DNA from: Pantoea ananatis LMG 2665
GTDB lineage: Bacteria > Pseudomonadota > Gammaproteobacteria > Enterobacterales > Enterobacteriaceae
Direction: 5' to 3'
DNA length: 64,000 nt
Assembly: GCF_000710035.2 (NCBI RefSeq)
Contig: NZ_JMJJ01000004.1
Location: 248,001-312,000 of the forward strand
Of the stretch, positions 1 to 7,349 are shown in pieces. The notes under the pieces were generated by a model, which was not told the origin of the DNA, did no database searches, and saw only the letters and a program-made list of their open reading frames with translations. Numbering within the stretch: position 1 is the stretch's first letter; every line of letters starts with the position of its first letter. A program made the translations under genes and the position numbers.

Positions 1-1
1 C

Positions 2-505
2 TCATCTGGAGCAGACGGAACCCGTCTGATGGTCGATACCGCTGGAATAGCGGGGGTTGCCATATCCGGTGGTGGTGAAAATGTGAAAACAAACTATTTT
101 GGTAAAGCTGTTGTTACTGATGTAACCAGTTATTATCGCAGCAACATCAATATTGACCTTGATGAAATTCCAGATGATGTTGAAGCGACGCGTTCTGTAG
201 TCGAAGATACGTTAACCAAAGGCGCAATTGGCTACCGAAAGTTTGGAATTTTAGCCGGGCAAAAAGGAATGGCGGTCGTAAAACTTAAGGATGGATCAGT
301 ACCGCCTTTTGGTGCCATGGTCAGAAATGAAGACAAAATCCAGACGGGTATTATCGCCGATGATGGAAAAGTCTGGCTATCTGGAATGAAAACCGGTGGA
401 AAAATGGATGTCAGTTGGAACGGCAGGGAGAAGTGTACCTTTACCTTGCCAGAAAGACTTGTTGAACATACCGGGAATTTATTACTCCCATGTATTGAGA
501 AGTAA
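2..505 (+). CDS. Fimbrial outer-membrane usher, C-terminal fragment (5' end outside window)
   Basis: This is the last 167 residues of a chaperone-usher pilus usher (PapC/FimD family). The reading frame is open from base 2, before the first ATG at 29, so the gene begins upstream of the window. Features typical of the usher end are visible: a DGTRLMVDT stretch, the N-Y-F-G-K-A-V-V-T-D sequence around residues 27-40, the plug-distal beta strands, then the C-terminal domain (PPFGAMV followed by G-x-V-W-L-S-G) with a cysteine pair closing the protein (KCTF and LPCIEK). By family knowledge the usher is the outer-membrane pore through which chaperone-pilin complexes are secreted and polymerised. It leads a same-strand cluster of chaperone, pilins and adhesin. 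The major pilin gene, if present, must lie further left. Confidence 0.93.
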   Translation, partial: SSGADGTRLMVDTAGIAGVAISGGGENVKTNYFGKAVVTDVTSYYRSNINIDLDEIPDDVEATRSVVEDTLTKGAIGYRKFGILAGQKGMAVVKLKDGSVPPFGAMVRNEDKIQTGIIADDGKVWLSGMKTGGKMDVSWNGREKCTFTLPERLVEHTGNLLLPCIEK

Positions 506-513
506 TTAAAAGC

Positions 514-582
514 AGTGGTAACTAGTATCGTTAAACTTTAATAGAGTTTTTATACTTTTGTCTTGGTGTTACCACTATTTTT
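514..582 (+). repeat. 9-bp inverted repeat between usher and chaperone genes
   Basis: Perfect arms AGTGGTAAC (514-522) and GTTACCACT (568-576) enclose an AT-rich 45-nt loop, and a short T-rich run follows. It lies in the 106-nt gap, the widest inside the pilus operon. It may act as a partial terminator or an mRNA-processing hairpin that sets usher versus chaperone levels; this is inferred from position only. Confidence 0.4.
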
Positions 583-611
583 ATTAGCTTAAGGAATTAA
601 TTGAGGTTGAA

Positions 612-1352
612 ATGTCTAAAATATGCAAAACGTCTTTCTTGAGTTTGATAACTCTGATGGTAACAACGGCTATTCCTGTGGCGAATGCGGCAGTGGGACT
701 TGATCGCACTCGTCTGATAATTAATGGTGATCAAAAGTCAGAGACAGTAACAGTTACCAATCACAATAAAGAAGCACCTTATCTTGCTCAGGCATGGGTT
801 GAAGATGAATCAGGTAAGAAACTTGAAAACGAATTTATTGCATTACCGCCTTTGCAACGTATTGAACCTAAATCGAAAGGTCAGATAAAAGTACAGGCGA
901 TGGGGGAAAGCGCTAATTCCCAGGATAGGGAGTCGTTGTATTATTTTAACGTGCGCGAAATTCCGCCCAAAAGTAAAAAACCTAACACCCTGCAAATCGC
1001 ATTACAGACACGTATAAAAATGTTTTATCGCCCGGCAAGCCTTAAGTTAGCTAGTGGAGATGTCCCCCAGGAAGCGATTACATTAACACGTGAAGGTGAC
1101 CGTTATCGTATTAATAACCCAACCGGTTATTATGTCACCGTGGTTGGTATGGGGTCGACCACTCAGGCCAGCAATAATGAATTTAAGTCAGTGATGGTTG
1201 CGCCAAAAAGCAGCGAGCTTGCTGAAGCTAGCGCTGCGAAACTAGGGACAAAACCGGTACTGACGTATATCAATGACTGGGGGGGGCGTCCTAAATTAAT
1301 TTTTAGCTGCTCGGGTAATACATGTAAGGTTACTGATAAACAAGTAGGGTAA
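612..1352 (+). CDS. Periplasmic fimbrial chaperone (PapD family)
   Basis: A 246-residue PapD-like chaperone. Residues 1-26 form a signal peptide ending in ANA. The mature protein begins AVGLDRTRLI, which carries the conserved Arg of the subunit-binding cleft, and the I-K-M-F-Y-R-P motif near residue 135 matches the family signature IKLFYRP with the second basic anchor residue. The short F1-G1 loop is of the FGS type, which serves rod-like pili. In the family it stabilises pilin subunits by donor-strand complementation in the periplasm and delivers them to the usher. It follows the usher on the same strand and precedes four pilins. Base composition is AT-rich like its neighbours. Confidence 0.95.
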   Translation: MSKICKTSFLSLITLMVTTAIPVANAAVGLDRTRLIINGDQKSETVTVTNHNKEAPYLAQAWVEDESGKKLENEFIALPPLQRIEPKSKGQIKVQAMGESANSQDRESLYYFNVREIPPKSKKPNTLQIALQTRIKMFYRPASLKLASGDVPQEAITLTREGDRYRINNPTGYYVTVVGMGSTTQASNNEFKSVMVAPKSSELAEASAAKLGTKPVLTYINDWGGRPKLIFSCSGNTCKVTDKQVG

Positions 1353-1357
1353 ATATT

Positions 1358-1978
1358 TTGCATAACGTTCTCCTGAAACACTTCACCAGTAAAACGATAC
1401 GGCTTTACTATGCTGTTTGTTTGACCGGTATTTCAGTTGTGGTCAATGCCTCACAGTCAATGCACGATAATTGGCAGGCGGACGGAGAACATGGCCAGAT
1501 TATGGTGGTAGGATTACTGAGCGAGGGTGCTTGTCATTTAGAGCTTGGTTCAGCTTTACAGCAAATCGATCTGGGAACACTCAGTAAAACTGAACTTAGC
1601 CAACCGGGGAATGAAACCGCACCTGTATCGTTTAGCCTCAGGCTAACAGACTGTTATCGTTCTTATAAAGAACAATCCATTATGCCGGGCAGTAATGAAC
1701 TGTTTTCCTATATTGAACCTTTAGTGACCCTGTCATTCTCAGGGGTGGCAGACCATGATTTTCCGTCATTACTAAATGTAAATGGTGTGAGTGGCATTGC
1801 GTTAAGAATCAGTGATAAAGACAGACAAACTGTTGGGTTAAACCAGGCCGGTAGAAAATATTTTATCTCCCGGAAAAATGAGGAATTTAATTACTTTGTT
1901 TCTGCGGTAAGAACTTCTGCTTCTGTACAGTACGGTGAATTCTGGGCAGTGACTAATTTCAGAGTAAACTATGAATAA
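1358..1978 (+). CDS. Minor fimbrial subunit 1 (type 1 pilin-like)
   Basis: A 206-residue pilin-like protein that begins at a TTG codon 5 nt after the chaperone stop; a weak purine-rich GTAGGG lies just upstream. An N-terminal hydrophobic segment of about 30 residues, ending near VVNA, looks like a signal peptide. The pilin fold is supported by one cysteine early (GACHLEL) and one mid-protein (TDCYRS), a disulfide spacing typical of type 1 pilins, by a central G-V-S-G-I-A-L-R-I strand, and by the ending F-R-V-N-Y-E with the penultimate Tyr used in chaperone recognition. The gene overlaps the next one by 8 nt, which suggests translational coupling. Which fibre position it occupies is not known. 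Confidence 0.85.
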   Translation: MHNVLLKHFTSKTIRLYYAVCLTGISVVVNASQSMHDNWQADGEHGQIMVVGLLSEGACHLELGSALQQIDLGTLSKTELSQPGNETAPVSFSLRLTDCYRSYKEQSIMPGSNELFSYIEPLVTLSFSGVADHDFPSLLNVNGVSGIALRISDKDRQTVGLNQAGRKYFISRKNEEFNYFVSAVRTSASVQYGEFWAVTNFRVNYE

Positions 1979-2531
1979 AAAAAATGCGCTTACTGTCGTC
2001 GTGTTTTTGGGGATAATCCAGTGCAGTATGGTTTTTTTTTCATCCACGCTGGCCAGAGCCGAGATGGTCAAGTTTGACGAGATTGATAATATCAACGTTG
2101 AAGGGCTTCTCGTTATCTCCACCTGCGATGTCTTAACCGGTGATGGAAATTACATCGTCGATTTTTCTGACATCAACGTTAATGATATTTATGCGAACAA
2201 ACAGAATTTAACAAAAGAATTTACTATAATCGCTAAGAACTGTGAGCCGGGAAGAAATTTACGCATTACGTTTACGGGTGAAGAGAATGACAATCTTCCT
2301 GGTTTTATAAAAGTTAATGGTGAGGCGAAAGGTATAGCTATTGGATTAAGTGTTAATGGAGTCCCTGTTAAAATAAATAATCATGCTAAATATTTAGGTG
2401 AAATTAATGATAATCAAGTCTTGTTTAAGAATGGGGCTTATATTCAGGGTGAACCTAACGCAATAAAAGAAAAGGATATTGTCGCAGGTGATTTCACAGC
2501 CACGGCGAATTTCACATTGAGTTATGACTAA
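1971..2531 (+). CDS. Minor fimbrial subunit 2
   Basis: A 186-residue type 1-like pilin with a signal peptide ending near LARA (residues about 28-30). Cysteines in ISTCDVL and AKNCEPG are spaced as in pilin disulfides. A G-E-A-K-G-I-A-I-G-L core strand and the ending F-T-L-S-Y-D, with penultimate Tyr, complete the subunit signature. The start codon lies inside the end of the previous gene and the stop overlaps the next ATG (TAATG), so the gene is part of one tightly coupled operon. It is probably an adaptor or tip-fibrillum subunit; the exact role is inferred from operon position. Confidence 0.85.
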   Translation: MNKKNALTVVVFLGIIQCSMVFFSSTLARAEMVKFDEIDNINVEGLLVISTCDVLTGDGNYIVDFSDINVNDIYANKQNLTKEFTIIAKNCEPGRNLRITFTGEENDNLPGFIKVNGEAKGIAIGLSVNGVPVKINNHAKYLGEINDNQVLFKNGAYIQGEPNAIKEKDIVAGDFTATANFTLSYD

Positions 2532-3157
2532 TGAAAAAAACATTTGGAAATTTATTTATAATTCTAACCATCATGATGATCTGTGGTTTTTTCATTAGTT
2601 TTCACAGCATCGCCAATGAATCTTTTCGTGCAAATGTTTACTTTGACGGTAATATTGTTGAAGATCCAGGTGCTTGCTCATTTGATGTCGAAGGTTTAAG
2701 TCCAGGCGCTGGCGATGGGTTGGCAGGTATTGTTGAGGATGACACGGCCATTTATAATTACAATTTTGGCGAAGTTATATTTCGTTCTTATAACGGAAGA
2801 TATGTATTAGATAAAAAATATCGAAAAACTTTTAACGTAGAATTTATGTGTACAGGTGAGCTTGCACTTGAAAGCCATTTGTTAGTTCACATTGTACCGA
2901 CATTTGGTACGGTATCTGGGCAGAATAAGAGTGTAATGCAGCTTCGTTCATACCCAAATTTGAAATCAATAAAATCATTGGGGTTACAGTTGCTGGTCAA
3001 TGGTAATCCTGTAACGGCACAGCGTGGACACTGGCTCCGGGTCAATCAGAAAACAGGGATGGCATTTCAGCTAATTCAGTTAGATTCATCAGGTGAAGAC
3101 CTTACGGACGATGCAACTTTGTTTACAATTGTTAGTGTCATTGTAGAACCTAATTAG
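2531..3157 (+). CDS. Minor fimbrial subunit 3, atypical C terminus
   Basis: A 208-residue exported pilin-like protein. Residues 1-29 are hydrophobic with a signal-peptide character. Cysteines in GACSFDV and EFMCTGE match the usual pilin disulfide, and a G-L-Q-L-L-V-N-G strand matches the core seen in its neighbours. Unlike them it ends V-S-V-I-V-E-P-N and lacks the penultimate aromatic residue of the classic donor-strand terminus. Its start shares a base with the previous stop. It may be a specialised adaptor. Assignment as a pilin rests on the cysteines, size and operon context. Confidence 0.78.
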   Translation: MKKTFGNLFIILTIMMICGFFISFHSIANESFRANVYFDGNIVEDPGACSFDVEGLSPGAGDGLAGIVEDDTAIYNYNFGEVIFRSYNGRYVLDKKYRKTFNVEFMCTGELALESHLLVHIVPTFGTVSGQNKSVMQLRSYPNLKSIKSLGLQLLVNGNPVTAQRGHWLRVNQKTGMAFQLIQLDSSGEDLTDDATLFTIVSVIVEPN

Positions 3158-3166
3158 CGGTTAAAG

Positions 3167-3745
3167 ATGAAAAAAAAGTCACTCATTAAAATATTTTTTC
3201 TTATTATATTTTTACAGTTTAACTCAACTTCTTTTGCTACCTCGACGTATGAAGATAGCGTCAGTGATGGTTGTAAATATAATGAAGACGGTGATGGCGA
3301 TATCTCTGGTTCGTGTGGTTTTTCCTCTGTCATTGTATTAAGAACCAAACTCGAAGTGGGGCCATGGTGTATACTCAATAATAATGATTCCTTGAATGCG
3401 GTTTTCGATTCAGTCGATCCTAATAAAATCTCCTCTATGCGTTACGTTAAAGAGCTTAATTATGATTTCTTATGTTCAGACAGCTCGGTAGGTTATAATG
3501 TTTTCTTTAATCTAGATGGGGTGAGTGCAAATGGGTTTAATGATAATAAGACGATTACGACAACAGTTGATGGATTGGGTATGCAAATTCTCATGGACGG
3601 TATACCAATGCCTCTCCGTCAGAGTAAGGCAATCAACATGGCTTCTCCGCCTAAATTAGAAGTTCTTTTAGTTAAGCTGGAAAATAAAACCCTTGAAGGC
3701 GACAAATTTTCTGGAACGGCCAATATGACGGTGGTATATGATTAA
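3167..3745 (+). CDS. Minor fimbrial subunit 4
   Basis: A 192-residue pilin-like protein 9 nt after the previous gene. A very AT-rich signal-peptide region (Lys-Lys-Lys start, Ile/Phe core) ends near SFA. The mature part carries four cysteines (DGCKY, GSCGF, GPWCILN, DFLCSD), more than a simple pilin, followed by a G-L-G-M-Q-I-L-M-D-G core strand and the ending M-T-V-V-Y-D with penultimate Tyr. The stop overlaps the adhesin start by 8 nt, so it is probably the adaptor that carries the adhesin. The role is inferred from position. Confidence 0.82.
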   Translation: MKKKSLIKIFFLIIFLQFNSTSFATSTYEDSVSDGCKYNEDGDGDISGSCGFSSVIVLRTKLEVGPWCILNNNDSLNAVFDSVDPNKISSMRYVKELNYDFLCSDSSVGYNVFFNLDGVSANGFNDNKTITTTVDGLGMQILMDGIPMPLRQSKAINMASPPKLEVLLVKLENKTLEGDKFSGTANMTVVYD

Positions 3746-4727
3746 GTATTTTAATGCAAAAATTGTGCTGACAATATTACTGTATTTGTCAGGCGCATTG
3801 TTTACGACTTCTCAAGCCAGTGTTAAAGGCATTCCTTTACCCAAAAGCTGCCCTAAAGGTTCGATCAATATGACGGATGGCATAATGGGATTTGGTGACT
3901 GTCATCCTACAAGCGAAGGCCTTGAATCAGGTTTTTTGATTGGCGAAGGATGGACTATGCCAATAGGCTCTAACCACGTCACTGAATTAGATGGCTATAA
4001 AGTTTATCCGCAATATAGTGGAAATTACAGCGCGGTGCTTTTTTTTTGCCAAAGCACTACGGCAGTTAAATGTAAAATTTCCACGGCAAATTTTCAGATG
4101 CCCACGCGTAAGGTAAACGAGCTTAACACCACTAAAACAATATCTAAATCAAAGCCCAATTTTGGTGGCGCATCCAGCGCATTAGAGAAACAGCCTGCCG
4201 CCTCTTTTTGTGTGGCACTTCAGAATACCAGTGGAACTGATTCAGGTTACTATGTCGATCCTAATGAGCCTTACTCATGCATGGATGGCAGCCCGTTACC
4301 CGTTGAACCTGCGACCTGTTATATTAATCGTGGAAATGATATTCATGTACATTTTGGTGATATAAAACGGACAGATTTAATCGAAAGCCCAAAGTCTCCT
4401 CAAGCGATTTATAAGGAGATTAACATTCCGATAACCTGCACACGAGACGCGGGCATATCGATGAAGATGGCTATTCTTCATACGGCTATTGTTGGTTCTC
4501 AGTACACCATTGCAACAACATCCAATGGCGTGCATATAGTCCCATATTATGATGATCACTTTGTTCAGGCTAACGATGATAAACAAGGTAAAAGCGTAGT
4601 ATACGAATACGGTATTCATGAGAAAAATGTAAAGTTCTATATTTTTAGAGACCCTGATGTTAAAGTCAAAAACGTCCCTCTCGGTGCGTTTACTGCCAGT
4701 TCGGTTTTGGTTTTGACGGAGGACTGA
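3738..4727 (+). CDS. Fimbrial tip adhesin (two-domain, pilin-like C terminus)
   Basis: A 329-residue exported protein closing the fimbrial operon. A signal peptide of about 27 residues ends near SQA. The N-terminal half (to about residue 190) has paired cysteines (KSCPK, GDCHP, FFCQS, VKCKI) and no recognisable pilin features, as expected of a receptor-binding lectin domain. The C-terminal part from about residue 195 (CYINRGNDIHVHFGDI, then ITCTRDAG) resembles a pilin domain. Length, final operon position and 8-nt overlap with the last minor pilin match tip adhesins such as MrpH/FimH-type proteins. The ligand cannot be read from sequence. Confidence 0.8.
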   Translation: MIKYFNAKIVLTILLYLSGALFTTSQASVKGIPLPKSCPKGSINMTDGIMGFGDCHPTSEGLESGFLIGEGWTMPIGSNHVTELDGYKVYPQYSGNYSAVLFFCQSTTAVKCKISTANFQMPTRKVNELNTTKTISKSKPNFGGASSALEKQPAASFCVALQNTSGTDSGYYVDPNEPYSCMDGSPLPVEPATCYINRGNDIHVHFGDIKRTDLIESPKSPQAIYKEINIPITCTRDAGISMKMAILHTAIVGSQYTIATTSNGVHIVPYYDDHFVQANDDKQGKSVVYEYGIHEKNVKFYIFRDPDVKVKNVPLGAFTASSVLVLTED

Positions 4728-5736
4728 TTTATTAATTTTTTTGAGTATTAACGAGACCAGTTTATGGATTTATTGTAGCGCTATTGTGATAAATGAAGGT
4801 AATCAAAAATATCATCATTTTTTTGTATCGGGGAACGTCTCTAATATACTAATCATTTTTTGTGCTTTTTTACAAACACTTAACAGATGACACGTGCACA
4901 CTGACTCTTTTAAAAAAAGAGTAGAGAGGACATTTCAGCTATTTTTTTTAGATGAATTCCTTAAGAATTAAACGATATCAATTATAATTTCAGTATTATA
5001 GCGCACATACCAATTTTGGTTTCATTAGTATAGGTTTTGTAGAATATCATTGAGATGAAAATATAATTTAAAAAAACTCGAATTTGGTGGATTGAGTGTT
5101 AATTAGTAAGTTTTATTTCATAAATTTTATATTACTTTCAAGTTTGATGGTTGTCATTTTTGTTAGCGCTGAAATTTTAGATGTGAATTTTTATATGGCT
5201 CTGATCGGCTTTTTTATTATGTGCTGAAATTCAATTGCTTGGGCGAGGCTCTAACTATTCTATTTACAGAATTAAGGCCTTCAAATATATTGGTTACATT
5301 AAGCGTATTAAATGCCCTGGGACATCTGATGTGGTTTATAAGAAAATGATAACCCTGACACCTTGCGAGGATGCCTTTGACAGGGAGAGTATGAAAATAT
5401 TTTATATTTTGACAGCAGTTCAGGTATATATATTTCTCTAAAAAAAGCTCATAGATTTGAGCGCCACCCATGTAATAATGAATTTTTTTCGCAATCCATT
5501 TTTAAATTTCTGAGAGGTAAAGTCCGGGTGTTACTAAACCAGGATGATATTTTATATTTTTGATGTGTTAATTTTTAATTGTTGTTTAGTGACTTTTAAT
5601 CCAATGCTGTAATGATTTTCATGGGGCTTCACCAAATGATTAAGGTCAACGAATGCGCATTAATTTTAATTGCCATGTTGTTGATTTTTAATAACACACT
5701 GAATCCGGCCCTATTATCTGATTTTTAACGGTTGGG

Positions 5737-5756
5737 ATGGTTTTTGTGAAAACCAT
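5737..5756. repeat. Perfect 8-bp inverted repeat, tetraloop
   Basis: ATGGTTTT and AAAACCAT flank the loop TGTG. It is about 250 bp upstream of the EAL gene. It has no T tract on the plus side, so it is not an obvious terminator; it could be an RNA hairpin or a protein-binding dyad. Confidence 0.5.
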
Positions 5757-5823
5757 GATAATACTGATGTTTATAATGGCAGATGAAAATCACTCAATTT
5801 CAACAGAACGCACAATATCGCTA

Positions 5824-5905
5824 CCTCTGCGAGGAAGCCCATGGACGTTGACCTAAGGACGAGCGATTCATTTGTAAATCCCAGTACGAAATGAATAAAT
5901 AGAGG
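5824..5905 (+). repeat. Nested inverted repeats ahead of the EAL gene
   Basis: ATTCATTT (5866-5873) pairs with AAATGAAT (5889-5896), and CCTCT (5824-5828) can pair with AGAGG (5901-5905) around it; a further CCTC/GAGG pairing is possible at 5824-5834. If transcribed with the EAL gene about 100 bp downstream, it would form a structured leader. It does not match the c-di-GMP riboswitch sequences I know. Confidence 0.35.
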
Positions 5906-6003
5906 CAGTTAAAGTTAGAGGTTACAAGGTGAAAGTCTCGGGTCATTGAATTTACTGCGAATGCTCTATTAAAATTTATAAAATTAATGGTAGTGATATT
6001 AAT

Positions 6004-6666
6004 ATGCTTAGAGAAATTAAGGAGTTCAGACTACAACCACTTGTTGAACTTCATAGTGGTAAGATTATTGCCCATGAAATTTTATCAAGTGTAATTAATA
6101 AAGATCCCGAGCAGTGGTTTTCTTCATTATCTAAAGAAACGGTTTTTTCACTATTCCTATGGCAAGCTGAATATGCATTAACCCTTTCTGGTATCTACTG
6201 GCTTAATCTACCCGTCAATATTTTCTGCGACGTCAATAAAGTTAATGAAATTTTAAAAATTAAGCATGAAAATCGTTTAGTGCTGGAAATTCAGGATCCG
6301 AAAATGTTGCTAAGTTATTCGCGTAATGATATCTACGCTTTTGAAAAAGGGATTTATCTACTCAGGCAGGCAGAGTGGATAATTTGGCTGGATGATATTA
6401 CTTCATCACTTATTAGTCTGGTAGGAAAAATGTCATTAAATGTTGACGGCATTAAAATTGATCGTCAGGAAATCAGGTATCCCAAAACAATCAATACCCT
6501 CATATCACGGGCTTTTTCTATCTCACCGCATGTGTTGGTTGAAGGGATAGAAACCGTAGGCGATAAACAACAAATGATGCTGACTAAGGCTACTTATGGC
6601 CAGGGTTTTTTATGGCCAGAAAAAAAAGTGCATATGGCTGTCCCGCCCCGATTTAGAGAATCGTAA
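6004..6666 (+). CDS. Single-domain EAL protein, putative c-di-GMP phosphodiesterase
   Basis: A 220-residue stand-alone EAL domain with no sensor, membrane or HTH segment. The catalytic ladder known for the family is largely present: E25 (HEIL replaces EAL), N72 (LPVN), E95 (LEIQD), D130/D131 (LDDI), K151 (IKID), E180 (VEGIE) and Q200 (YGQGF). Loop 6, normally DDFGTG, is degenerate (DDITSS), and the Arg after the EAL motif is missing, so it could be a slow enzyme or a c-di-GMP/partner binder such as YdiV-type proteins. It lies downstream of the fimbrial operon on the same strand and shares its AT-rich composition. A role in controlling those fimbriae (compare FimK, MrkJ) is inference. No strong ribosome site precedes the ATG. 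Confidence 0.85.
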   Translation: MLREIKEFRLQPLVELHSGKIIAHEILSSVINKDPEQWFSSLSKETVFSLFLWQAEYALTLSGIYWLNLPVNIFCDVNKVNEILKIKHENRLVLEIQDPKMLLSYSRNDIYAFEKGIYLLRQAEWIIWLDDITSSLISLVGKMSLNVDGIKIDRQEIRYPKTINTLISRAFSISPHVLVEGIETVGDKQQMMLTKATYGQGFLWPEKKVHMAVPPRFRES

Positions 6667-6771
6667 AACATTTTCACCAATTATTTCATGTGAAGTCTTA
6701 CCATTTTTACTGTGCAGGACGATTTTCGTTTACGGCATAAGTATGTCCTGAGCTTTCAACGGTGCTGTTGA

Positions 6772-6795
6772 TAAGGCATACAGGCTGATGCCTTA
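6772..6795 (+). terminator. Hairpin after the EAL gene
   Basis: Perfect 8-bp arms TAAGGCAT and ATGCCTTA with an 8-nt loop. There is no clear T run, so termination is only possible. It sits near the right edge of the AT-rich island. Confidence 0.35.
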
Positions 6796-6867
6796 CAATA
6801 AATAGTTCTTTAAAAAAACATCACAAAAACTTACCATTGCGAAGAACTTTTTTAGGATAAAGACGAT

Positions 6868-7203
6868 ATGAAAAAAGCAGTGGCAGCCATTTTATTAGCT
6901 TTCGCGTTAACAGGTTGTGGCGAGCCAAAGATCGATGGTTCATCCGAACAGGCCTTTCAAACCTCTATGCAAAAAGTCCGTGATTCTCTTGCCGAAGATA
7001 AACGCGCGGCCTTTAACGATGCCATTCAAGTCATTGCGTTCAGCCAGGTCAGTATGAAAGAGTTGATGCAGGCGGGCAGCGGTGACGAAGGCGGACGCGC
7101 ACGGATCGATAAAAAGATCAAAGGCGCGCTGGCTGGCAAGACCGGTGAAGAAGTCATTGATTACGCGCACAAGATCAAGCAAGAGCGCGCGGCTAACCAG
7201 TAA
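6868..7203 (+). CDS. Small outer-membrane-type lipoprotein (DUF6694-like)
   Basis: A 111-residue lipoprotein. The signal peptide ends in the lipobox L-T-G-C, with Cys17 as the lipidated residue, followed by Gly-Glu, which does not give an inner-membrane retention signal. The mature part is a charged helical domain (S-M-Q-K-V-R-D-S-L, then a K-x-G-A-L-x-G-K-T segment) resembling the DUF6694 lipoproteins of enterobacteria. The function of that family is unknown. An AGGATAAAG ribosome site precedes the start. It is a single-gene unit ended by a strong terminator. GC content returns to core levels here, so it marks the right flank of the fimbrial island. Confidence 0.82.
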   Translation: MKKAVAAILLAFALTGCGEPKIDGSSEQAFQTSMQKVRDSLAEDKRAAFNDAIQVIAFSQVSMKELMQAGSGDEGGRARIDKKIKGALAGKTGEEVIDYAHKIKQERAANQ

Positions 7204-7215
7204 CATGACTTCTGA

Positions 7216-7239
7216 ATCCTGACCCAGCCAGGTCAGGAT
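7216..7239 (+). repeat. Perfect 9-bp hairpin after lipoprotein gene
   Basis: ATCCTGACC and GGTCAGGAT flank a 6-nt loop, 13 nt after the stop codon. It lacks a T run, so it probably stabilises the 3' end in tandem with the terminator at 7268. Confidence 0.55.
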
Positions 7240-7267
7240 GTTGCATGTAATGGTTGCCTGTTTGATG

Positions 7268-7291
7268 AAGCCCATTTTATGGGCTTTTTTT
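7268..7291 (+). terminator. Rho-independent terminator of the lipoprotein gene
   Basis: AAGCCCA and TGGGCTT arms around a TTTA loop, followed by a run of T. It faces the convergent methyltransferase gene. Confidence 0.85.
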
Positions 7292-7349
7292 ATGCACCGC
7301 GTTAAGGCTGTAACAGAGCGACAAACGCCTGTTTTCAGCGCCATTACGC

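Larger units (their letters stand above)
4728..6003. other. AT-rich 1.3-kb gap with inverted repeats, no supported gene
   Basis: No ORF here has a credible ribosome site plus a recognisable product. The stretch contains perfect short inverted repeats at 4904-4922 (8-bp arms), 5737-5756 (8-bp arms, 4-nt loop) and 5866-5896 (8-bp arms). The last sits inside an outer CCTCT/AGAGG pairing (5824-5828 with 5901-5905). It may hold decayed gene remnants, the operon end, and the leader of the EAL gene. Confidence 0.6.

Noticed and set aside
4904..4922. Perfect 8-bp inverted repeat as terminator of the fimbrial operon
   Set aside because: It is nearly 180 nt past the adhesin stop, is A/T only in its core and lacks a following T run on the plus strand.
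5235..5441. 68-codon frame in the AT-rich gap with an L-T-P-C-E stretch resembling LuxR-type regulators
   Set aside because: The similarity is five residues and is not followed by a helix-turn-helix; it could be a decayed gene but this cannot be supported.
5636..5728. 30-codon hydrophobic frame before the EAL gene
   Set aside because: No ribosome site and a low-complexity AT-rich setting.
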